A stretch of 64,000 nucleotides of DNA from Roseibium sp. (GTDB taxonomy: Bacteria > Pseudomonadota > Alphaproteobacteria > Rhizobiales > Stappiaceae): assembly GCA_017643925.1 (NCBI GenBank), contig JAEPML010000003.1, positions 124,001-188,000 on the forward strand, written 5' to 3'. A program made the translations under genes and the position numbers. Positions within the stretch are counted from its first letter, which is position 1. The number at the start of each line of letters is the position of its first letter. The notes under the pieces are model-generated. The model saw only the letters and a program-made list of their open reading frames with translations, made no database searches and had not been told where the DNA came from. Positions 9,336-18,353 of this stretch are shown here, one piece after another.

Positions 9336-10187
9336 TCAAAGCCGGGACGGATCCCGGGCCAGATCACAAAGGGCGCGCGTCAGAACGGTCAGGTTTTCCT
9401 CAAGGGGCAGGAACCCCTCGACCTTGGACAGTGTCGCCTCGTCCATATAGAGCCTGCGATTGATCTCGATCTGTATGCTGTGGCGGCCGTCCTGTGGCCT
9501 GCCGTGCCGTCGCACCAGTTCGAACCCCTTGTAGGGATCGTTCACGGCCACCGAATAGCCGAGCTGTCTCAGCGTCTCGGCAACGCAGTCGGTCATCCTG
9601 GGTGAACAGGTACTGCCATCCCGGTCCCCAATCACAAAATCCGGGCGCGGGACTTCACCGTCCTCGGTCGTCCGGTCGCCCATGCTCGCCATGGAATGGC
9701 AGTTGACGTGCAGGACCTGACCATGGGCGCCATGCAGTTCGTCAAGCATGCGCTGCAGCTCTTGATGATAGGGTCGCCAGAAGCCGTCGATCCGGTGCCG
9801 GATCTCGGCAGCTGTCAGTTTGCGGTCGTAGACCGGGCCAAAGGCCTTCATGTCCTTCCAGATGAGGCCGACCCCGCGCTGAAGCGTCTTGAAAGTCGGG
9901 TTCACCTCGCCGTCCCAGGTGCCGTCAATCATGGACAGGTCAATGTCGTCGCTGTTGCGGTTCGGGTCAACATAGCAACGCGGAAAGAGCGCGTGCACCA
10001 GATAGGCACCTTCGCGGACCGCAGGTGCAAAGAGTTCCTCGACATGGGCGTCTTCGGAGCGGCGCAGGGTCATCCTGTCAATCGCGTGGCGAAAATCGTC
10101 GGGATAGATCGAACCTGAATGGGGACTGTCAAATACCAGGGGAACCGGATCGGTGACAGGGGCAACCGTGCGAACTGCGGGGGTCAT
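9336..10187 (-). CDS. N-formylglutamate amidohydrolase family protein
   Basis: Zinc amidohydrolase of the HutG2/N-formylglutamate deformylase family, 283 aa. It opens with the family hallmark VFDSPHSGSIYPDDF and contains RCYVDPNRN and VNCHSMASMG, the motifs that carry the zinc-binding and catalytic residues. The start (10187) overlaps the stop of the upstream ABC ATPase gene (ATGA), so it is the last gene of the peptide-uptake operon. No other histidine-degradation gene is nearby, so deformylation of N-formyl-glutamate from histidine is unlikely to be its main role. It may hydrolyse an N-formyl or N-acyl amino acid or peptide brought in by the transporter; that substrate is inferred. Confidence 0.82.
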   Translation of the reverse strand: MTPAVRTVAPVTDPVPLVFDSPHSGSIYPDDFRHAIDRMTLRRSEDAHVEELFAPAVREGAYLVHALFPRCYVDPNRNSDDIDLSMIDGTWDGEVNPTFKTLQRGVGLIWKDMKAFGPVYDRKLTAAEIRHRIDGFWRPYHQELQRMLDELHGAHGQVLHVNCHSMASMGDRTTEDGEVPRPDFVIGDRDGSTCSPRMTDCVAETLRQLGYSVAVNDPYKGFELVRRHGRPQDGRHSIQIEINRRLYMDEATLSKVEGFLPLEENLTVLTRALCDLARDPSRL

Positions 10188-11182
10188 ATGTCTTTCCAAT
10201 AGTGGCAGGCGACCGAATGCGCCTCACCGAACGTTTCGAGCTGCGGTTGATCCGAGCGGCAGCGGTCCTGAGCATGCGGGCAACGCGGATTGAAAAAACA
10301 ACCATCCGGCGGAGCCAGGGGCGAGGGAATCTCACCCTCGATCGGTGCGAAGTCGCGTTTTCTCTGGTCCAGCCTCGGGGCCTCGGCCAGTAGCGCCCGG
10401 GTGTAGGGATGTCGCGGTGCGCTGAAGATTTCCTCGGTCGAGGCGCTTTCCACGATCCGGCCGAGATACATGATGGCCACGCGGTCGGCGATGTGTTCCA
10501 CCACGCTCAGATCGTGACTGATGAACAGATAGGTCAGGCCGAATTCTTCGCGCAGATCCATGAAAAGGTTGATCACCTGGGCCTGGATCGACACGTCCAG
10601 CGCGGCGATGGCTTCATCACAGACGAGAAACTTCGGCTTTACGGCCAGCGCTCGGGCAATGCCGATGCGCTGCCGCTGCCCGCCGGAGAACTGGTGCGCG
10701 TAGCGGCGTTTCAGGGAGGGATCCAGCCCAACCTTCTTCATGATGTCATCGACATAATCGGCTACTTCCGAGCGCGTGACGATCCCGTGGACCTTGGGCG
10801 CTTCGCCGATGATGTCCTCGACCCGCATCCTTGGATTGAGGCTTGCGAACGGGTCCTGAAAGATCATCTGGATGGCGAGCGTTGCAGCCCGTTTGTCAGC
10901 GGACGACATGGTGGCCACATCATCGCCCTGATAGAGCAACTGGCCGCCACTTGGTGCATGGATCCCGGCCACCACGCGGCCAAGAGTGGACTTGCCACAT
11001 CCTGATTCTCCGACAAGGCCAAGCACTTCGCCCTCATTGATCGTCAGGTTGACCTCGTCGACCGCGTGCACGATCTCCTCGCGGACACCCGCTCCCAGCT
11101 TCTGAGCGATCTTTCCGGCAACATCGAGCCGCTTGGCGAAGCGCTTGGAAACGTCGCGGATCTCAACGAGCGGAGCCGTCAT
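10184..11182 (-). CDS. Peptide ABC transporter ATP-binding protein (DppF-like)
   Basis: Second ATPase of an oligopeptide/dipeptide-type importer, 332 aa. Walker A GLVGESGCGKST, signature FSGGQRQRIGIARAL, Walker B LVCDEAIAALD and the C-terminal oligopeptide/dipeptide extension with a cysteine cluster (FFNPRCPHAQDRC). Walker B reads CDEAIAALD instead of the commoner CDEPVSALD. The start at 11182 overlaps the stop of the DppD-like gene (ATGA); the open frame continues upstream inside that gene but carries no family sequence there. Confidence 0.92.
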   Translation of the reverse strand: MTAPLVEIRDVSKRFAKRLDVAGKIAQKLGAGVREEIVHAVDEVNLTINEGEVLGLVGESGCGKSTLGRVVAGIHAPSGGQLLYQGDDVATMSSADKRAATLAIQMIFQDPFASLNPRMRVEDIIGEAPKVHGIVTRSEVADYVDDIMKKVGLDPSLKRRYAHQFSGGQRQRIGIARALAVKPKFLVCDEAIAALDVSIQAQVINLFMDLREEFGLTYLFISHDLSVVEHIADRVAIMYLGRIVESASTEEIFSAPRHPYTRALLAEAPRLDQRKRDFAPIEGEIPSPLAPPDGCFFNPRCPHAQDRCRSDQPQLETFGEAHSVACHYWKDI

Positions 11183-12153
11183 TGTGCAGCAACCTGTGAC
11201 TGGGGGTGATAACAACGCAATTCGCGGTCGGCGACGTGCTCGACTGCGGGCGGGACCTTGCAGGCAGGGCTTGCGAAGCCACACCGCGGCGCGAAGGCGC
11301 ATCCTTCCGGCAAGGCCAGCATGTTCGGCGTCATGCCTTCGATCTGGAACAGGCGTTCGCCCCGCTTGTTGGCCGTCGGGACTGAGCCGAGCAAGCCGAC
11401 CGTATAGGGGTGAAGCGGATGATCGATGACATCGTCGGTCAAGCCCTGCTCGACAATCCTGCCGGCATACATGACGGAGATCCTGTCGGCGAGACCGGCC
11501 ACGACCGCAAGGTCATGGGTAATCCAGATCATTGCCGTTCCAGTTTGCTTCGTGAGCTTCTGTGCCTCGTGAATGATCTGCGCCTGGATGGTGACGTCGA
11601 GCGCTGTTGTCGGTTCGTCCGCGATGATCAGATCCGGTTTGTTCAGGAAGGCGATCGCGATGGACACGCGCTGACGCATGCCGCCCGAAAGCTGGTGCGG
11701 ATAAGCACGCAAACGTTCTTCAGGAGACGGGATCCCAACCAGTCCGAGCGCATCCCGGCACCGCTCCCACGCGACCTTTTTGGAGACCTTTTCATGGGCA
11801 AGGATCGCTTCCATCATTTGCGAGTCGATCCGCAGGACCGGATTGAGCGTCATCATCGGGTCCTGGAAAATCATCGAGATGCGATTGCCCCGGATCGACT
11901 TGAGCCTGTCCTCGGGCGCGTTGGCGATGTCTTCCCCGTTGAACCTGATCGCGCCTTCGACAATCCGTCCCGGGGCATCGATGAGACCGAGTATCGAGAA
12001 CCCGGTGATGGATTTGCCCGAGCCGGATTCGCCGACAAGGCCCATGACTTCGCCCTTCTTCACCGCGAAATCAACGCCGTCCACGGCCTTGACGACGCCG
12101 GCATGGGTAAAGAAATGCGTCTTCAGGCCGCTCACTTCCAGAACAGCGGTCAT
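11179..12153 (-). CDS. Peptide ABC transporter ATP-binding protein (DppD-like)
   Basis: First ATPase of the importer, 324 aa. Walker [15 protein letters not shown], signature [14 protein letters not shown], Walker [15 protein letters not shown] and the C-terminal cysteine motif [14 protein letters not shown] seen in OppD/DppD. Start and stop each overlap the neighbouring genes by 4 bp, so translation is likely coupled from dppB through dppF. Confidence 0.92.
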   Translation of the reverse strand: MTAVLEVSGLKTHFFTHAGVVKAVDGVDFAVKKGEVMGLVGESGSGKSITGFSILGLIDAPGRIVEGAIRFNGEDIANAPEDRLKSIRGNRISMIFQDPMMTLNPVLRIDSQMMEAILAHEKVSKKVAWERCRDALGLVGIPSPEERLRAYPHQLSGGMRQRVSIAIAFLNKPDLIIADEPTTALDVTIQAQIIHEAQKLTKQTGTAMIWITHDLAVVAGLADRISVMYAGRIVEQGLTDDVIDHPLHPYTVGLLGSVPTANKRGERLFQIEGMTPNMLALPEGCAFAPRCGFASPACKVPPAVEHVADRELRCYHPQSQVAAQ

Positions 12154-13067
12154 TTCTTGAGCCTCGGGTTCAGAACGTCGCGCAACTGGTCGCCGACGAG
12201 GTTGATCGATGCGACGGTGACCAGCAGGGCAATACCCGGGAAGACCGAGATCCAGTATCTGCCGGACAGCATGTACTCGAACCCGTTTGCAATCAGGACG
12301 CCGAGCGACGGTTCGGTTTGAGGAAGCCCGACACCCAGAAAGGACAGTGTCGCTTCAAGCGAAACCGCATGGGCAGTCTGGACCGTGCCTACCACGATCA
12401 GGGGCGCAAGACAATTGGGAAGAATGTGTCTGAAGACAACGCGTATGCGCGACAGACCCAGGCATTGGGCGGCCTCGACATATTCCTTGCCGCGTTCGAC
12501 CAGTGCGGTCGCGCGGACCGTTCGGGCATAGTAGGCCCACTGGGCGACCACGAGCGCCAGGATGATCTTGTCGACACCCTTTCCGAGAGCCGCGACAAGC
12601 ATCAAGGCGACGAGCGAGGCAGGGAAGGAGAGCTGCAGATCGACGACCCGCATGATGATCGCTTCCGTCCGTCCGCCGGCATAGGCGGCGATCAGACCGA
12701 CCGTCATGCCGATGAACAGGGCAATGACACCGGAAGCCAGGCCAACGGAAATTGAAATCCTCAGACCATAGAGAATGGCCGAATAGAGATCCCGGCCCGC
12801 CCCGTCCGACCCGAGCCACATCGTATATCCGGCAAAGGCCTCGGATCCGGGCGGCAACCGTCCGTCCAGCACGTCGACCTGTGCAAGGTCATACGGGTTC
12901 TGTGGTGTGATCCAGGGTGCCAGCACCGCCAGGAGCACGATGATGACAATGACGACGAACGCCGTCGCGGCGATACGGCTTTCGAAAAACTCAGCCCGGA
13001 ACCGCTGGAACGGGGTTTCCACCTTTGCGGGCGCTCTCGGGCCTGCCTGCAGTGTTGCGTCGGTCAT
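12150..13067 (-). CDS. Peptide ABC transporter permease (DppC-like)
   Basis: Inner-membrane permease, 305 aa, with a long N-terminal tail before the first helix (FVVIVIIVLLAVLAPWI). The binding-protein-dependent transport (EAA) loop reads EAAQCLGLSRIRVVFRHILPN. The extracytoplasmic motif GTDGxGRD appears here as LGSDGAGRDLYS. It overlaps its neighbours by 4 bp on both sides. Confidence 0.92.
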   Translation of the reverse strand: MTDATLQAGPRAPAKVETPFQRFRAEFFESRIAATAFVVIVIIVLLAVLAPWITPQNPYDLAQVDVLDGRLPPGSEAFAGYTMWLGSDGAGRDLYSAILYGLRISISVGLASGVIALFIGMTVGLIAAYAGGRTEAIIMRVVDLQLSFPASLVALMLVAALGKGVDKIILALVVAQWAYYARTVRATALVERGKEYVEAAQCLGLSRIRVVFRHILPNCLAPLIVVGTVQTAHAVSLEATLSFLGVGLPQTEPSLGVLIANGFEYMLSGRYWISVFPGIALLVTVASINLVGDQLRDVLNPRLKK

Positions 13068-14041
13068 GCGCCCTGATCCTGAAGGCGGACCCGCGGGTCC
13101 AGGATTGAATAGAGAATGTCAACGATCAGATTGATCACGACAAAGAACAGAACCATGATCATCAGGTAGGCGACGACCACGGGCCGGTCGAGCTGCAGGA
13201 TCGCGTCGATCAGGAGCTTGCCCATGCCCGGCCAGGCGAAGATCGTTTCGGTCACAACCGAAAAACCTATGAGGCTGCCGAACTCCAGTCCCATCACGGT
13301 GACCACCGGGATCATGATGTTCTTCATGACATGTACGAAGATGATGCGCCGGGTCGAGACGCCCTTGGCCCGGGCATATTTGACATAGTCCTGCCCCATC
13401 GCCTCACGAACACCGGCCCGTGTCAGGCGGATCGCCAGGGAGATCTTCAGAAGCGCAAGGTTCAGCGCCGGCAGGAAGATGTGTTTCAGACCATCCCAGG
13501 TGGCCAGGCTGGTCTCAATGCCGAAGATCGTGGCCGTGTCGCCGCGACCCGTGGAGGGTAGCCATCCCAGCTCGACCGCGAAGAGCAGTATGAGCATGAG
13601 GCCGACCCAGAAGGTCGGTAGCGAGAACCCGAGTATGGATCCCGCCATGATCCCCTTCGAGACCGGATTGTCGGGATAGAGACCCGAAAAGAGCCCCAGG
13701 GGAATGCCAATGGCGATCGCGAGGAACAGAGCGCTGAAGGCCAGTTCCAGTGTCGCGGGCATGTGGTGCAGGATCAGCTTCAAGGCCGGTTCGCCAAAAA
13801 TGAAACTGTCGCCCAGATTGCCCTGTGCAGCGCCCTTGAGGAACAGCAGATACTGCTCCCAGATCGGCCGGTCGAGCCCGAGACGGCGGATCGCCGCTTC
13901 GATATCCGCCTGGTCGGCATCGGGGCTGACGAGCATATAGACCGGATCGCCAACGATGTTCACGCCGAAGAAGACAATCACCGACATGAGAAACACGACA
14001 AAGAACGCCTGCATCAGCCGGCGGATGACGAAAACAGACAT
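13064..14041 (-). CDS. Peptide ABC transporter permease (DppB-like)
   Basis: Inner-membrane permease, 325 aa, with six predicted helices. The DppB-type N-terminus reads FVIRRLMQAFFVVFLMSVIV, followed by the conserved LGLDRPIWEQYLLFL. The EAA-type loop is DYVKYARAKGVSTRRIIFVH. It lies 62 bp after the binding-protein gene, and that gap contains a perfect hairpin. Confidence 0.92.
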   Translation of the reverse strand: MSVFVIRRLMQAFFVVFLMSVIVFFGVNIVGDPVYMLVSPDADQADIEAAIRRLGLDRPIWEQYLLFLKGAAQGNLGDSFIFGEPALKLILHHMPATLELAFSALFLAIAIGIPLGLFSGLYPDNPVSKGIMAGSILGFSLPTFWVGLMLILLFAVELGWLPSTGRGDTATIFGIETSLATWDGLKHIFLPALNLALLKISLAIRLTRAGVREAMGQDYVKYARAKGVSTRRIIFVHVMKNIMIPVVTVMGLEFGSLIGFSVVTETIFAWPGMGKLLIDAILQLDRPVVVAYLMIMVLFFVVINLIVDILYSILDPRVRLQDQGA

Positions 14042-14067
14042 GAGGTTTTCTCGGAACTAAGGAAAGA

Positions 14068-14093
14068 CCGGGCCGCTGAAATCAGCGGCCCGG
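14068..14093 (-). other. Stem-loop between the binding-protein and permease genes
   Basis: A perfect 12-bp inverted repeat (arms 14068-14079 and 14082-14093, two-base loop) starts 10 nt after the binding-protein stop. On the minus strand only TCTTTCC follows, so termination would be weak. It is placed like the hairpin after rhaS and the one after ugpB. Confidence 0.72.
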
Positions 14094-14103
14094 AAAACGT
14101 TGA

Positions 14104-15687
14104 TCATTCCTTCACGACACCCATGGCGAGGGTATATTCGTCGGTCCGCGGGATGTATTTCAGGCCCTTCTTGGCCGCCCACGTATTGACCTGGAAATGG
14201 GTCGGGATGATCGCGACGTCTTCGATCGCCATTTCCGTGGCGGTCGCCAGCAGATCCTGACGCTTCTCGTCATCCACTGTCCGCAGGGCTTCCTCGATCT
14301 TTGCATCAATCTCTGCGTTGGAATGACGTCCACGGTTGGAAGACCCGAAGCCCTTGTCCTTGTCATAGGTATGGATCAGGGATTTCAGAGGCGACGAGGC
14401 TTCACCGGAACCGGCGCCCCAGCCAACCAGGATGAAGCTGAATTCCGGCAGTCCGTCCGGGCTGCCCCGGGAGGCACGTCCGAAATAGACGGAACGAGGC
14501 ATGGTTTCGACAGCCGTCTTGATACCGACACGGGTCAACATCTGGCCGATCGCTTCCGCAATCTTGGCATCGTTGATGTAGCGGTCGTTCGGGCCGTGGA
14601 TGGTGAGCTGGAACCCGTCGCCATAACCGGCTTCCGCCAGCAGGGCCTTGGCCCCCTCTGGATCATAGTCCAGCGGCTTCAGCTTGTCCGAAACGCCGAA
14701 GAAACCCTCGGGGAGCAACTGACCGGCGGGCAGAGCTACACCTTCCATGACGCGGTCGACAATCGCATCGCGGCTGATGGCCTTGGAGATGGCCAGGCGC
14801 ACGCGCTGATCCATCAGCGGGTTCTTGATGTCAGCACCGTCATTGCCCTTGACGAAAGGCGAATTCTCGCGGAACTGGTCCCTGTGAAGATAGATGACAC
14901 GGTTCGAAACGCCCTGGCTGAGCTGGATGTTGTCCTTGCCCTTCAGGGTCTCGATATCCGTTGTCGGAACGCCGGCAATCATGTCGACATCGCCGGCAAG
15001 CAGGGCGGCCACGCGGCTTGGGCCCGACTTGATGGGACGGAACTCGACTTCGCTCCAGGCAGGTGCATCCCCCCAGTAGTCGTCGTTCCGGACGAGCGTG
15101 ATGCTTTCACCCGGCTTGTAGTTCGAGAACTTGAACGGTCCGGTCCCAACCGCAGCGGTACCGGCGTTGAAATCCTCGGTGGCCGCACCGCAGCCCGCGC
15201 TGTCGGAGATGACAGGGATGGTTGAAATGTCGTTCGCCATCAGCGGATAAGGTGCTTCGGTAATGGCATGAACGGTGTAGTCGTCAATCTTCTTGAAGGT
15301 CTTGCCCTTCAAGTAGGTGCCGTAACCGGACGGTGAATTCGGCACGTCAGGTGCACGTTCCATCGTGCAGATGACGTCATCGGCGTTGAACTCGCTACCA
15401 TCGTGAAACTTGACGCCTTCGCGGAGCTTGAACTCCCAGGTCAGGTCGTCGATGGGTTTCCAGGAGACGGCCAGACCTGGTGACAGGCGCTGTTTCTCGT
15501 CTTGGGCAATCAGGCGGTCGAACAGATGCACAGACATGGCATTGTTCGGTCCCAGATTGTGGAAATGCGGATCCATCGATGTCGGCTCTGAAGCCAGACC
15601 GATGGTCAGTTTCTCTGCAAGTGCTGCTCCGGTAAACAACGCCATCGCGCTTACCGTCACCGCAGCTGCGGCTGTAAGTTTTCTCAT
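14104..15687 (-). CDS. Peptide ABC transporter substrate-binding protein (SBP family 5)
   Basis: Periplasmic receptor of the operon, 527 aa with a signal peptide (MRKLTAAAAVTVSAMALFTG, cleavage likely near ALA-E). Family 5 motifs include LTIGLASEPTSMDPH, LTWEFKLREGVKFHDGSEF, VGTGPFKFSNYKPGE and DQRVRLAISKAISRD. The ligand is unknown. Neighbouring hydrolases suggest a peptide or N-acyl amino-acid derivative. It is the first gene of the leftward operon and diverges from the LysR gene. Confidence 0.93.
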   Translation of the reverse strand: MRKLTAAAAVTVSAMALFTGAALAEKLTIGLASEPTSMDPHFHNLGPNNAMSVHLFDRLIAQDEKQRLSPGLAVSWKPIDDLTWEFKLREGVKFHDGSEFNADDVICTMERAPDVPNSPSGYGTYLKGKTFKKIDDYTVHAITEAPYPLMANDISTIPVISDSAGCGAATEDFNAGTAAVGTGPFKFSNYKPGESITLVRNDDYWGDAPAWSEVEFRPIKSGPSRVAALLAGDVDMIAGVPTTDIETLKGKDNIQLSQGVSNRVIYLHRDQFRENSPFVKGNDGADIKNPLMDQRVRLAISKAISRDAIVDRVMEGVALPAGQLLPEGFFGVSDKLKPLDYDPEGAKALLAEAGYGDGFQLTIHGPNDRYINDAKIAEAIGQMLTRVGIKTAVETMPRSVYFGRASRGSPDGLPEFSFILVGWGAGSGEASSPLKSLIHTYDKDKGFGSSNRGRHSNAEIDAKIEEALRTVDDEKRQDLLATATEMAIEDVAIIPTHFQVNTWAAKKGLKYIPRTDEYTLAMGVVKE

Positions 15688-15760
15688 GACAATGTAACTC
15701 CCTCGGAAGGCGCGGTGTCCTTTTCCAGACTTTTTGCCGCACGCTGAAAAGGATGTTAGC

Positions 15761-15806
15761 TTGCAGAAAATTCATTGCCAACTGCAAAGTTAATGCAATT
15801 TTGCAT
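15761..15806. promoter_or_regulatory. Candidate LysR operator between divergent ABC operon and regulator
   Basis: Two dyads lie in the 172-bp divergent gap: TTGCAG (15761-15766) paired with CTGCAA (15782-15787), and the tight palindrome ATGCAATTTTGCAT (15793-15806). Both share a TGCA core and the stretch is AT-rich compared with its surroundings. This is where a divergent LysR regulator normally binds. Confidence 0.55.
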
Positions 15807-15859
15807 AGGCCAATCCAACATCACGAGCCACCTCCTAACTTACTGAAAACACTCATTTC

Positions 15860-16771
15860 ATGGCTGAACATCGTCACCGACTTCGGGAAATGGAAGCACT
15901 GCGCGCCTTGGTCACGACCGGCACAACGATCGGCGCGGCGCGGCGGCTTGGTGTCTCCCAGTCCTCCATCAGCCGCGCGCTGTCACAGCTGGAGGCGCGA
16001 GTCGGCCGTACGCTTTTCCTGCGCAGTTCCGGCCGAATCGAACCCACGACGGCGGCGCTCAGGTTGAACGAACAACTCGACCCACTGTTCGAGACGCTGG
16101 CGCTGATCGAGGGTGCGGAATGGGCGGCCGCAGACGAAGAGCCCCTGCGCCTGATCGTACCGCCCACCCTGGCCCATAATTTCGTGATCTCGCGGGTCGC
16201 GGCCTTTCTCAAGCAGAACCCGGGCAAAAGCCTGCAACTGGACATCCAGGCGACGGATGTCCTGGTCTCCGGCATTCTCGACCTGCGTTACGATCTCGGT
16301 CTGACCAGCGCCATGATCCAGCGCTCGGGAGTCACGCTGGTGCCCTGGCGGCGTTCGCATGTTGTGTGCGCCATGCCCAGCGGCCATCCGCTCGAGCAGA
16401 AGGAAATCATCAGACCGTCGGACCTGGAAGACGTTGAACTGATCGAGTTCCTGCGGCGTCTCGGAACCCGCGCCATAACCGAACAGGTGTTTGCGCGTGC
16501 AGGTGTCCGTCCCCGCACGGTTGCCGAGACAGCGACGAACATGGCGGCGCTGGAACTGGTTCGCGAGGGATTGGGGGTCACATTGCTCAATCCCTTCCCT
16601 GTTCTGTCAGGCGGCATGCCGGATATCACGGTTCGGCCGTTTGACGCCCCGATCACCTACAACACCAGTTTCGTGCTGCCCACCGGGCGCCAGCCTTCGG
16701 AATTTGCGCAGCAATTCATGGAGTATGTGAAGGACACGACGCCACCCGATGAATATTCGGAGGCTGTCTAG
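15860..16771 (+). CDS. LysR-family transcriptional regulator
   Basis: LTTR of 303 aa. The N-terminal winged helix-turn-helix reads MEALRALVTTGTTIGAARRL with SQSSISRALSQLEARVGRTLF following. A C-terminal substrate-binding domain follows (about 90-295). It diverges from the peptide ABC operon, which is the most likely target. Its stop overlaps the M81 gene on the opposite strand by 4 bp (CTAG). Confidence 0.9.
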   Translation: MAEHRHRLREMEALRALVTTGTTIGAARRLGVSQSSISRALSQLEARVGRTLFLRSSGRIEPTTAALRLNEQLDPLFETLALIEGAEWAAADEEPLRLIVPPTLAHNFVISRVAAFLKQNPGKSLQLDIQATDVLVSGILDLRYDLGLTSAMIQRSGVTLVPWRRSHVVCAMPSGHPLEQKEIIRPSDLEDVELIEFLRRLGTRAITEQVFARAGVRPRTVAETATNMAALELVREGLGVTLLNPFPVLSGGMPDITVRPFDAPITYNTSFVLPTGRQPSEFAQQFMEYVKDTTPPDEYSEAV

Positions 16772-18306
16772 CGGTGTTCTGCTTCGTCCCAGACCATGTC
16801 AGGATCCAGCGGATAACTCGGCCGCGGGAGGTGTTCGAAGGGCCAGCGTTCCAGAACCGGGCTTGTGAGGCCGGCAGTATCGATCTCGAACACCTGCTCC
16901 GGTGCAAACCACTTCCTGAAACCGGCGCGAAAATGGCCGCGCGACTTGACGACAACCGTGCGGGCGTCACCAACGTTCAGCCCGAGCATGTGAAAGAAAA
17001 CCGGGTCGGCCGTCTGCGCTCGGTCAGAAATGACCACAACCCGGATGCCATCAAGCTCCAGAGCGGCACATGGGCCCAGATGAAGACGGCGCCCTGCCGT
17101 GATCCCCTTCTCGCCGACGACATTGCCATCATGAAGCGAAAGAACGGTCGCCCGCGCTTCAAAGGGAAGATCCCATTTCTCCCAGACCCTGCCACCTGCT
17201 TTCCGGTTGAACCTCGCCGTGAAGCTTGCCCCGACCCCAAGCGCATGCGCTTCGGCTGCAAGGTCAGGATCGAAAAACGAGCCGTAGAGAACGCTTTCAA
17301 CCCCGCCTCGATGCAAGGCGCCAAGAAGCTCCGTGGTGCGCCCGGAGCCTCCCCCGCCGGGATTGTCTCCGGCGTCCGAAAAAATCACCGGCGGCCGCTC
17401 CGTATCTGCCGCCATTGCAACGGCCTGATCCACCTGTGTCAGGTTTCGGACAAACCCGGCTCGCTGGTTCCACGCCCTCTTGCCGATCTCTGTTGCCAGA
17501 TCCCTGGCCGCCTGGCCGTCTTCCCGCGCGCTTACAACAACGGCCAGGCCGTTGTCAGGCGTGTCGGAGAAGATGAAATTGCCGAATACCGAGACGTTCA
17601 AAATCTCACCTGCCGATTCAGCCTGCCTCTGCTGACCGTAATTGATCAGATCGCCATAGGGCGCTTCCGCGGTCAGAAGCGTAACGGAGGCCGGCGCGAT
17701 CGGCGGTTTCACCAGTGCTGTTCTCGGACGCTGACCACTGGCAAGGCAGCGTCTGAGAGAGAAGGCAGCTTCCTCGCCCCGTTCGATCATGTCGACATGG
17801 GGATTGGTCCGGTAACCGATGACCAGGTCGCAAGCCTCGACCATCCGGCTGGAAATGTTGGCGTGAAGATCCAGCGTGCACAGGATGAGAGGATCTGCCC
17901 CCACGCTTTCCCGGACCCGCTGCATCAGGTCTCCGTCCGGGTCATGGCTGTGCTCGGCAACCATGGCGCCGTGATTGCAGATGTACCCGGCGTCGAAGGG
18001 GCCATGACCGGCGAGTTGGTGCTCGATACTGTTACAGATTTCCTCAAACACGGCGCGCTCAACCGGTCCTGCCGGATGGCTCGCCGCCAGGGTGCAGGGC
18101 ACGGGATGCCAGTCGCCCGTGGCATCCATGGTCCTGACAAAAGCGGCAAATTCGGCAGCGAGCGCCGTCGTTTTCGCGCACGCTGCATCGAGAAGGTCTT
18201 CCCCACTGAGCCAGGTCAGCGACCGGAAATCATCTTCTCCCGCAGGTTTCGCGAAACGGTTGGATTCCAGGATCATTCCAAGCAATGCAACTCTGGGCGC
18301 TGTCAC
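16768..18306 (-). CDS. M81 family metallopeptidase (MlrC-like)
   Basis: Metallopeptidase of family M81, related to microcystinase C (MlrC), about 512 aa. The N-terminal DUF1485-type domain has LLGMILESNRFA, YICNHGAMVAEH and CTLDLHANIS, which supply probable zinc ligands. The C-terminal MlrC domain has SDAGDNPGGGGSGRTTELL. I prefer the GTG at 18306 because GGGGAGGG lies just upstream; an ATG at 18330 is possible. MlrC homologues act on linear peptides, which fits the adjacent peptide transporter, but the true substrate is unknown. It diverges from the AstE-like gene. Confidence 0.85.
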   Translation of the reverse strand: MTAPRVALLGMILESNRFAKPAGEDDFRSLTWLSGEDLLDAACAKTTALAAEFAAFVRTMDATGDWHPVPCTLAASHPAGPVERAVFEEICNSIEHQLAGHGPFDAGYICNHGAMVAEHSHDPDGDLMQRVRESVGADPLILCTLDLHANISSRMVEACDLVIGYRTNPHVDMIERGEEAAFSLRRCLASGQRPRTALVKPPIAPASVTLLTAEAPYGDLINYGQQRQAESAGEILNVSVFGNFIFSDTPDNGLAVVVSAREDGQAARDLATEIGKRAWNQRAGFVRNLTQVDQAVAMAADTERPPVIFSDAGDNPGGGGSGRTTELLGALHRGGVESVLYGSFFDPDLAAEAHALGVGASFTARFNRKAGGRVWEKWDLPFEARATVLSLHDGNVVGEKGITAGRRLHLGPCAALELDGIRVVVISDRAQTADPVFFHMLGLNVGDARTVVVKSRGHFRAGFRKWFAPEQVFEIDTAGLTSPVLERWPFEHLPRPSYPLDPDMVWDEAEHR

Positions 18307-18353
18307 CGAATTCCCTCCCCTGTCCGGCAATCTTGAAAGAGGAGCACGGCCTC

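Noticed and set aside
9336-10187. Assigning the N-formylglutamate amidohydrolase-like gene to histidine degradation (hutG)
   Set aside because: No hutU, hutH, hutI or hutF gene is nearby and it is translationally linked to a peptide transporter.
16774-18336. 520-codon open frame on the plus strand opposite the M81 gene
   Set aside because: The minus-strand frame has clear M81/MlrC motifs; the plus-strand reading is a GC-driven mirror with no domain sequence.
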